Assembly (NCBI GenBank): GCA_041476545.1
Contig: JBGOTP010000082.1
Span: 1-15,233 of the forward strand
Length of the DNA stretch: 15,233 nt
Reading direction: 5' to 3'
From: JBGOTP01 sp041476545
GTDB lineage: Bacteria > Acidobacteriota > Vicinamibacteria > Vicinamibacterales > CAVVIG01
This document shows, one piece after another, positions 5,245-11,080 of this stretch. The notes beneath the pieces are model-generated. The model was not told where the DNA came from. It made no database searches and saw only the letters and a program-made list of their open reading frames with translations. Made by a program: the position numbers and the translations under genes. Numbering within the stretch: the stretch's first letter is position 1; each line of letters begins with the position of its first letter.

Positions 5245-6408
5245 ATGAGTCTCTTGCCCGACACGACGCGTATCCTGCTCGGTCCGGGGCCGAGCATGAC
5301 CGCTCCGCGCGTGATGCGCGCGATGGCCGCGCCGACGGTCAGCCACCTCGATCCGATCATGATCGCGCTCATCGATGATGTCCGCGCCAGGCTCGGCCGG
5401 CTGTTCCGGGCCCCCGAGGGCTCGTTTGCCTTCGCGCTATCGGGCACCGGCACATCGGGCATGGAGACCGCGGTGGCGAACCTCGTGTCCGATGGCACGC
5501 GTGTGCTGGTCGTCGTCACCGGATATTTTGGCGATCGATTGGCGCAGATGTGCGAGCGCTACGGCGCCGCGTCGACCCGCCTCGACGTGGAGTGGGGCCG
5601 CGCCTGTGATCCCGACACGCTGCGCCGTGCCCTCCAGGCCGGGCGGTTCGATGTCGTCGCGATGGTCCACGCCGAGACGTCCACCGGTGTCCTCAATCCG
5701 ATCGAGCAACTTGCCGCGATCGCGCGAGAACATGGGGCGCTCACACTGGTCGACGCCGTCAGCTCATTCGGCGGCCACGCGCTCGACGTTGGCGCGTGGG
5801 GCATCGATGCGTGCTACAGCTGCACGCAGAAGTGCCTCGGCGCCCCGTCGGGAATGGCCCCGATGGTCTTTGGCCCGCGAGCGCTCGAGCGCCGGGTGAA
5901 GTGCCGGAGCTTCTACTTCGATCTGCAGCTGCTCGAAGACCACTGGCTGAAGCGCAAGTACCACCACACGATGTCGTCGACACTCATCTACGCGCTGGAC
6001 GAGGCGCTGGCCCTCGTCGAAGAGGAAGGGCTCGAGGCGCGTTGGGCACGGCACGAGCGGAACCATCACCTGCTGCTCGAAGGTCTGCGCACCCTGAATC
6101 TCTCGGTGCTGCCACCGGTGGGGGAGCGGCTGTGGACCTTGAACGCTGTTGGCGTGCCGCCGGGTGTCGATGAGGCGGCCGTCCGCAGGCACCTGCTGGA
6201 GGAGTTCAATATCGAGATCGGCGCCGGGCTCGGCGCTCTGGCTGGCCGGATCTGGCGCGTGGGGCTCATGGGCGCCAGTTCGTCGCGGCAGCTCGTCGTA
6301 CTCCTGCTCGGAGCCCTGCAGAGTGCGCTTGCGGAACAGGGTTTACTAGGTTCACGGGGTTCACGGGGTTCACAAGGTTCACAAGGTTCACTGGGGCATA
6401 GGGTGTAG
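5245..6408 (+). CDS. PLP-dependent aminotransferase, alanine-glyoxylate / serine-pyruvate (AGXT) class
   Basis: This 387-aa protein has the class V fold type I pattern. The N-terminal substrate loop is LLGPGPSMTAPRVM (11-24), followed by the PLP-phosphate loop SGTGTSGMETAVAN (66-79). Asp170 in LTLVDAVSSFGG pairs with the PLP ring nitrogen, Lys196 in CTQKCLGAPSG would form the Schiff base, and Arg338 in WRVGLMG would bind the substrate carboxylate. The family moves the amino group of alanine or serine to glyoxylate or a similar acceptor; exact substrates cannot be read from sequence. GGAG lies 10 nt before the ATG. The last 20 or so residues are a Gly-Ser-Arg/Gln tripeptide repeat from a minisatellite, so the ancestral end was probably near ALAEQGLL. 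The mtgA gene follows after 10 bp. Confidence 0.92.
   Translation: MSLLPDTTRILLGPGPSMTAPRVMRAMAAPTVSHLDPIMIALIDDVRARLGRLFRAPEGSFAFALSGTGTSGMETAVANLVSDGTRVLVVVTGYFGDRLAQMCERYGAASTRLDVEWGRACDPDTLRRALQAGRFDVVAMVHAETSTGVLNPIEQLAAIAREHGALTLVDAVSSFGGHALDVGAWGIDACYSCTQKCLGAPSGMAPMVFGPRALERRVKCRSFYFDLQLLEDHWLKRKYHHTMSSTLIYALDEALALVEEEGLEARWARHERNHHLLLEGLRTLNLSVLPPVGERLWTLNAVGVPPGVDEAAVRRHLLEEFNIEIGAGLGALAGRIWRVGLMGASSSRQLVVLLLGALQSALAEQGLLGSRGSRGSQGSQGSLGHRV
6340..6393 (+). repeat. 9-bp tandem repeat (GGTTCACRR) in the 3' end of the aminotransferase gene
   Basis: Units GGTTCACGG, GGTTCACGG, GGTTCACAA, GGTTCACAA and GGTTCACTG run without interruption from 6349 to 6393, after a degenerate unit GGTTTACTA at 6340. 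As 9 is a multiple of 3, copy-number change leaves the frame intact and only lengthens the Gly-Ser-Arg/Gln tail. This is a likely variable-number locus. Confidence 0.9.
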
Positions 6409-6418
6409 GCCCTGGGGG

Positions 6419-7243
6419 ATGCGAAGGAAGAAGCCCGCGTTTCTGCTGTTCATCGGGCGCGGTTTTGGGGGCGCTGCCGCCGCGGGTTTCGCGTGCCTCG
6501 CGTACGCCTATCTCACGTTGCCGGATGTCCGCCCGCTCGCGACTGTCAACCCTGCGACGACCGCATTCATGGATCTTCGCGCGCGCGAGGCGCGTGCATC
6601 AGGGAAGGAGCCGCACAGAGTCCAGCGGTGGGTGGGCTACAATCGTATCTCGCCGCACCTGACACGCGCTGTGCTCGTTGCGGAAGACGATGCGTTCTGG
6701 CGGCACGAAGGCGTTGACTTCGAGCAGTTGCAGGAGTCGATCGAGGTCGACTGGGCGCGAGGACGTCTGGTGCGGGGCGCGAGCACCATCACGCAGCAAC
6801 TCGCGAAGAATCTCTACCTGTCTCCGTCCAGGAATCCGTTGCGAAAGTTTCGGGAGCTGATCATCGCGCGCCGGCTCGAAGCCGAATTGAAAAAAGCGCG
6901 CATCCTCGAGCTGTATCTGAACGTGATTGAGTGGGGCGACGGCATCTACGGAGTGGAAGCCGCTGCCCGCGCATATTTTTCAGCGCCCGCATCCGGGCTC
7001 GGCCCGGCCCAGTCGGCCCTGCTCGCCGGCGCCATCGTCAATCCGCGCCTGCTGAATCCTGCACGGCCGACCCAGCGGCTGTTGGGGCGTCAACGGTTGA
7101 TTCTCCGGCGAATGGGTGCGGTTCTGCCGCCACCGCAGGACCCATCGATCGATCCTCCTCCGCGTGACTCTGGCCCTTCAGATTCCGGCGACCCTCCGGT
7201 TGAGTCTGCGCCGTCGACGGCACCGGCGCCGCCGCCGGTCTGA
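6419..7243 (+). CDS. mtgA: Monofunctional biosynthetic peptidoglycan glycosyltransferase (GT51)
   Basis: This 274-aa membrane enzyme polymerises lipid II into glycan strands in the periplasm. One transmembrane anchor lies at about residues 8-32. The GT51 domain follows, with VAEDDAFWRHEGVD (catalytic Glu89), RGASTITQQLAKNLYLS (119-135), RKFRELIIARRLE (142-153) and LELYLNVIEWGDGIYGVEAAARAYF (163-187, given as a motif block). No transpeptidase domain is present, so it is MtgA rather than a class A penicillin-binding protein. The last 40 residues are a Pro/Ser/Asp-rich low-complexity tail that the family usually lacks. A G-rich stretch lies directly before the ATG, 10 bp after the aminotransferase stop. 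It converges with an NlpC/P60 hydrolase gene. Confidence 0.93.
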   Translation: MRRKKPAFLLFIGRGFGGAAAAGFACLAYAYLTLPDVRPLATVNPATTAFMDLRAREARASGKEPHRVQRWVGYNRISPHLTRAVLVAEDDAFWRHEGVDFEQLQESIEVDWARGRLVRGASTITQQLAKNLYLSPSRNPLRKFRELIIARRLEAELKKARILELYLNVIEWGDGIYGVEAAARAYFSAPASGLGPAQSALLAGAIVNPRLLNPARPTQRLLGRQRLILRRMGAVLPPPQDPSIDPPPRDSGPSDSGDPPVESAPSTAPAPPPV

Positions 7244-7255
7244 CCTCCGGCACCG

Positions 7256-7816
7256 TCAGGGCCGCGCGACACGTCGGGCGCCGAGGTAGCGCTGCGACCA
7301 GTAGCCGGCGCTGAGGTGCTCGACACGCACGACGCCACTGGAACTCGGCGCGTGAACGAATTCGTCAGCGCCGACCGCGATCCCCACATGCGACGCCCCT
7401 CGGGCGGTCGTCGAAAAGAAGAGCAGGTCTCCCGGCGCGAGATCGCTCAGCTTCCTGACCGCTGTCCCAGTCTGGAATTGAGTCTGAACGTCTCGTGGCA
7501 GCGCAATATGGTGCTGGGCGAACACGTATTGCGTGAACCCGCTGCAGTCAAAGCCAACGGGGTCGCTCCCACCGTTGCGGTAGGGCACTCCGCGCAATTG
7601 CAGCGCCGTGCCGACCACTCCATAGGCGTCGACAAGTGCCACCGGAGGACGGCCCAGCGGGGAATTGATGCCGGAACTCGCAGGATCGCGACGCGGCGCA
7701 CGGGCCGCCGAGTCGGGCATCGGGAAGGGTTTGGGCACCCCTCCTGTCGTGGAAGCGCAGCCGCTCGCCAGAGCGGCAATGGCGATGACGCCGAGGCCCA
7801 CTGCGCAAATCTTCAT
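7256..7816 (-). CDS. NlpC/P60 cell-wall endopeptidase lipoprotein
   Basis: This 186-aa protein begins with a lipoprotein signal (MKICAVGLGVIAIAALASGC), so Cys20 would be lipidated. A Pro-rich linker follows, then an NlpC/P60 domain: Cys91 in VGFDCSGFTQYV, His143 in ASHVGIAVG and His155 in DEFVHAPSSSG. These are papain-like D,L-endopeptidases that cut peptidoglycan stem peptides, probably here at the outer membrane or periplasmic face. It is tail-to-tail with mtgA, with 12 bp between stop codons and no visible terminator. It is small, similar to Spr/MepS-type single-domain members, but orthology is not certain. Confidence 0.92.
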   Translation of the reverse strand: MKICAVGLGVIAIAALASGCASTTGGVPKPFPMPDSAARAPRRDPASSGINSPLGRPPVALVDAYGVVGTALQLRGVPYRNGGSDPVGFDCSGFTQYVFAQHHIALPRDVQTQFQTGTAVRKLSDLAPGDLLFFSTTARGASHVGIAVGADEFVHAPSSSGVVRVEHLSAGYWSQRYLGARRVARP

Positions 7817-7842
7817 CGCTTGCCTCTACAGTATCGGCGCTG

Positions 7843-7858
7843 TGCAGTCCTGACTGCA
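7843..7858. promoter_or_regulatory. Palindrome upstream of the NlpC/P60 gene (operator-like)
   Basis: TGCAGTC and GACTGCA are perfect 7-bp arms around a CT centre, 26 bp upstream of the NlpC/P60 start codon and in the divergent spacer with the HNH gene. Position and symmetry fit an operator; no regulator can be assigned. Confidence 0.35.
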
Positions 7859-7904
7859 GGGGACGCTAACCATCGATTTGCAAGGTGTTTACGGCGTCGG
7901 TGTC

Positions 7905-7933
7905 TTGACACCTCGACGGCCGTCGGGCAGAAT
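7905..7933 (+). promoter_or_regulatory. Sigma-70-type promoter for the HNH gene
   Basis: A perfect -35 (TTGACA, 7905-7910) is separated by 17 bp from CAGAAT (7928-7933), a 4-of-6 match to the -10 consensus. Transcription would start near 7940 and give a leader of about 35 nt before the HNH start codon. The TIG/NHL gene downstream would probably be co-transcribed. Confidence 0.5.
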
Positions 7934-7974
7934 TCAATCAACGTCGCCAGCAGGGTCTCGCGCCGATCGACTTC

Positions 7975-8508
7975 ATGGAACAGACGCTTCTCCTTAACGC
8001 GTCCTATGAGCCCCTCAAGATTGTCCACTGGCAGAAGGCCGTCACCCTTTGGTGCCAGGGCAAGGTTGAGGTCATCTCCGTGTACGACCGGGAGATTCGA
8101 GCCGTCTCGGTCAGTTTCAAGCTGCCGTCGGTCATCCGGCTGCTGCGCTACATCAAGATCAAGCGCCGCTTCGACTATGTGCCGTTCTCCCGTGCCAATA
8201 TCTACGCTCGGGATGATCACCGTTGCCAGTACTGTGGGGAACCCTATCCCACCAGTGAGCTGACCTTCGATCACGTGGTGCCGGTCGCGCAGGGCGGCCG
8301 AAAGGATTGGGAGAATATCGTCAGCTGCTGTGTCACCTGCAACCGCAGGAAGGGCGGACGGACGCCAGTCGAAGCGGGCATGCACCTGCTGCGTGCACCG
8401 AAGCGTCCCCAGTCAGCGCCCGCCATTCGGATCACCGTCGGATTGAGAAACGCGCCAGACAGCTGGCGCGACTACCTGTACTGGAACGCGGAACTGGACG
8501 ACACCTAG
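7975..8508 (+). CDS. HNH endonuclease-family protein
   Basis: This 177-aa protein starts MEQTLLLNASYEPLKIVHW, an N-terminal region typical of a widespread stand-alone HNH family in environmental bacteria. The HNH/treble-clef core has a zinc pair CQYCG (Cys84, Cys87), FDHVVPVAQGGRKDWENIV with His100 and Asn114, and a second Cys pair in CCVTCNRRKGG, where Asn123 is the third HNH position. Such proteins cut or nick DNA, but the role of this chromosomal group is unknown to me; it is not next to a methylase or phage genes. The Shine-Dalgarno is weak; the ATG is chosen because the conserved N-terminus begins there and the promoter lies just upstream. Confidence 0.88.
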   Translation: MEQTLLLNASYEPLKIVHWQKAVTLWCQGKVEVISVYDREIRAVSVSFKLPSVIRLLRYIKIKRRFDYVPFSRANIYARDDHRCQYCGEPYPTSELTFDHVVPVAQGGRKDWENIVSCCVTCNRRKGGRTPVEAGMHLLRAPKRPQSAPAIRITVGLRNAPDSWRDYLYWNAELDDT

Positions 8509-8528
8509 GATTACGAGCCTCAACGTAC

Positions 8529-9521
8529 ATGGATCAATCCCGCATCACCGCCATTCAGCCTCCCAAGGCGGTCGAGGGCGGACGCATCAGCATTCAGGGC
8601 GAAGGCTTTCTGCTGGACCAGCCGCGCCTACCAGAGATCCGGGTGGGCGATCGCCTGGCACGGGTCGTCTACGCTTCGCCCGGTTGCATCGAAGTCATCG
8701 TCCCCTCGGGGTTTCCCCGGAGCGGGTCTTATGCCGTTCGTCTCGAAGGCGAAAGCAGCGACGCGGCGATCCTCGACGTGGGCGTCCCGATCGCGACGGA
8801 TCTCCATCAAGTCGACAATCCCGTTTCCGATCGCGACGGCAACCTCTATGTGACCTACAGCGGCAAGCGCGGACAGCAGGTTCCCGTCTCGGTGTTTCGC
8901 GTGCGGCCAGATGGCGTGCAGGAAGCGTTCGCGCAGGGCATCGTCAACCCGACGTCGCTGGCGATCGATCCGGACGGACAACTGTACGTCTCGAGCCGTT
9001 TTGAGGGAGTCGTCTATCGCATTGGTCCGGATGGCTCCGCCAAGCCGTTTGCCACCGATCTGGGTGTTGCCTGCGGGCTCGCGTTTTCGCCGGACGGGAC
9101 CCTGTTTGTCGGGGACCGCTCTGGCACGATTTTCAAGGTGGATCGTGACGGCCGCGCGGCGGCCTTTGCGTCTCTGCCGGCAAGCGTGGCCGCCTTCCAC
9201 CTGGCCATGGGGCCGGACCTGGCGCTGTACATCACCGGCCCGACCCTTTCGACCTACGACGCCGTGTATCGAGTGGATGCCGAGGGCGCTGTGACGATTC
9301 GCAGCCAGGCGTTCGGCCGTCCTCAGGGCCTGGCGTTCGATGCGCGCGGGACGCTTTTTGTGGTGGAAGCGCTTGCGGGCGCCAGCGGCGTCTATCGCCT
9401 TCCGGACGGCGGCGGACCGGAACTGGTGGTGGCCGGCGTCGACCTCATCGGTCTCACGTTCGATCGCGGCGGCGGACTCGTGGTCTGCTCGGCGGACATC
9501 GCGTACCGATTCAAGTCGTGA
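8529..9521 (+). CDS. IPT/TIG-domain protein with NHL/SMP-30-like beta-propeller
   Basis: The ATG at 8529 gives 330 aa and lies 20 bp after the HNH stop. The frame is open further upstream, but that part overlaps the HNH gene and is discarded. Residues 4-85 fit an Ig-like IPT/TIG fold (ITAIQPPKAVEGGRISIQGEGF, a 22-residue motif block starting at residue 6). From about 95 to 330 there are repeated blades of the type NPTSLAIDPDGQLYVSS, GLAFSPDGTLFVGD and PQGLAFDARGTLFVVE, as in NHL/SMP-30/gluconolactonase propellers. No signal peptide is seen, so it may be cytoplasmic. No catalytic residues can be assigned; a binding or lactonase-like role is possible. It converges with the permease gene. Confidence 0.85.
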   Translation: MDQSRITAIQPPKAVEGGRISIQGEGFLLDQPRLPEIRVGDRLARVVYASPGCIEVIVPSGFPRSGSYAVRLEGESSDAAILDVGVPIATDLHQVDNPVSDRDGNLYVTYSGKRGQQVPVSVFRVRPDGVQEAFAQGIVNPTSLAIDPDGQLYVSSRFEGVVYRIGPDGSAKPFATDLGVACGLAFSPDGTLFVGDRSGTIFKVDRDGRAAAFASLPASVAAFHLAMGPDLALYITGPTLSTYDAVYRVDAEGAVTIRSQAFGRPQGLAFDARGTLFVVEALAGASGVYRLPDGGGPELVVAGVDLIGLTFDRGGGLVVCSADIAYRFKS

Positions 9522-9537
9522 GGGTCCCGCGCACGGG

Positions 9538-10920
9538 CTATCCAACGCGCGCACGGCGACGTAGAAGGACGAACGCCGGGTAGCTGGCCGCCAGAAGTGC
9601 GAGTGCATAGAGGCTGTTCTGTGTGTCGCTTGCGACCGCGCCGACGAGGAACGCGACGGATCCGGCGAGGACGAGCGCGGTCGTTACGGGGTAGCCCCAG
9701 GCGCGATACGGGCGCGGCGTATCAGGTTCGCGTCGCCGCAGCACGAAGACCGAGAGGAACGTGACGGCGTAGTTCGTGACGAAGAAGAATGCGAGCGCGG
9801 CCAGCGCTTTCTCGAACGCCCCGCTGAAGGCAATCATCGCGACGGCGACGAGCGTGCTGATCGCGAGCGAGACGGTCGGCGTACCACCCCGGTTGACGCG
9901 CGTGGCCGCGCTCCAGAACAGCTCGTCGCGCCCCATTGCGTAGATGACGCGCGGCCCGGTCAGCGTGTTGCCGTTCACCGATGCGAGCAGTGAGACGAAC
10001 GCGACCCACCCGATAATTGTCCCGCCCCGCGGCCCGAAAATCGCTTCCGCGGCCGCGCCTGCCGCCAGCGTCTGGCCCGCGAGCTGTCCGATCGGCAGCA
10101 CGTAGACGAGCGCGAGGTTGAAGAGAAGATAGATCGCGATGATGAGCAGCACGCTCGTGATCATCGCGCGGGGCAGGTTGCGCGATGAATCGCGAACCTC
10201 CTCGCCGAAATAGATGGCGCTGTACCAGCCGTCGTATGTGTAGATGACGCCCTGCAAGGCGAGCACGATCGCGGCCACGAGCGAAAGGCCTGCGGGAACG
10301 GCCGGCGTCACGCCCTGCGGACTCGCGCGCTCGACGTGTGCGCCGCCGAGCGCGAAGCACGCCGCGATGAGCGCGACGAATGCGAGCGTCTTCAGGAAAC
10401 TCGTCAGCTCCTGCGAGAGGCTGCCCCAACGCACGCCGCGCCACTGCAAGATCGCGAAAGCGACGGTCACCGTCGATGCCACGGCGACCGAACGGCCGGC
10501 GAACGCGGGCACGAGCGTCCCCGTGTACTCGCCCAACACGAGCGCGACCGCGGCGACCGTGCCGCACGTCGAGAGCCAGTCGCTCCAGCCGACGACGAAG
10601 CCCGCGTACTCGCCGAGCGCGCGGCGCGCGTAGATGTAGAAGCCGCCGGACCGCGGCGCCATCGCCCCGAGCTCCGCGACCGAGACTGTCCCGAACAGCG
10701 CGTAGACCCCGCCCACCACCCATACGCCCATGAAGAGCCACACGTTGGGCAGCCTCGCCGCAATCTCGCCCGGCGTTGCGAGAATGCCCGAGCCGATGGT
10801 GATCCCAATCGTCACGGCCATCCCGAACACAACGCCAAGAACGCGCAACAGGTGTCCGCGACGTGGCGCAGCCAGACCCAGGGCGCTGTCCGTCAAGGCA
10901 GGATCGTCGATTGTCCCCAT
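9538..10920 (-). CDS. APC-superfamily amino-acid permease
   Basis: This 460-aa integral membrane protein has about 12 hydrophobic segments. The broken first helix motif GITIGSGIL (residues 39-47) is the amino-acid carboxylate-binding loop of the APC fold, and APRSGGFYIYARRALGEYAG (89-108) is the conserved second to third helix region. The pattern is closest to the LAT-type exchangers and SteT-like transporters; the substrate cannot be read. The start codon at 10920 has a poor Shine-Dalgarno (AGCGAG region). The 160 bp between it and uvrA must hold divergent promoters. The 16 bp to the TIG/NHL stop are convergent without a clear terminator. Confidence 0.9.
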   Translation of the reverse strand: MGTIDDPALTDSALGLAAPRRGHLLRVLGVVFGMAVTIGITIGSGILATPGEIAARLPNVWLFMGVWVVGGVYALFGTVSVAELGAMAPRSGGFYIYARRALGEYAGFVVGWSDWLSTCGTVAAVALVLGEYTGTLVPAFAGRSVAVASTVTVAFAILQWRGVRWGSLSQELTSFLKTLAFVALIAACFALGGAHVERASPQGVTPAVPAGLSLVAAIVLALQGVIYTYDGWYSAIYFGEEVRDSSRNLPRAMITSVLLIIAIYLLFNLALVYVLPIGQLAGQTLAAGAAAEAIFGPRGGTIIGWVAFVSLLASVNGNTLTGPRVIYAMGRDELFWSAATRVNRGGTPTVSLAISTLVAVAMIAFSGAFEKALAALAFFFVTNYAVTFLSVFVLRRREPDTPRPYRAWGYPVTTALVLAGSVAFLVGAVASDTQNSLYALALLAASYPAFVLLRRRARVG

Positions 10921-11080
10921 CTATGATGCTCGCTCGAACTCTTCTTCCGAGAAGATCCGATGCCGGTGATTCTGCAGGCTGAAGGGTCGGCGGATTATAC
11001 CGTCACGAATGGCGGGGCCGGCACGCCTTCTGCTCGTGTTACCATCGGTGGCTAGCCAGATTCACGGATTCTCTTCCTAT
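10921..11080. other. Divergent intergenic region, permease / uvrA
   Basis: This 160-bp spacer must carry start signals for both genes. A TTATAC hexamer at 10995-11000 could be a plus-strand -10, but no good -35 is found 16-18 bp upstream. A GAAC at 10936-10939 followed by CTTC only half resembles a Gram-positive-type LexA box and was not accepted. Confidence 0.25.

Noticed and set aside
8628..9608. 326-codon minus-strand frame over the TIG/propeller gene
   Set aside because: Arg/His-rich composition and no motifs; the plus strand encodes regular propeller blades.
9722..10741. 339-codon frame overlapping the permease gene
   Set aside because: Arg/Ala-rich frame-shifted shadow of the APC permease with no domain pattern.
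10934..10950. LexA/SOS-box-like GAAC-N4-CTTC upstream of uvrA
   Set aside because: Only one half-site fits the GAAC-N4-GTTC pattern, and the lineage's LexA motif is unknown.
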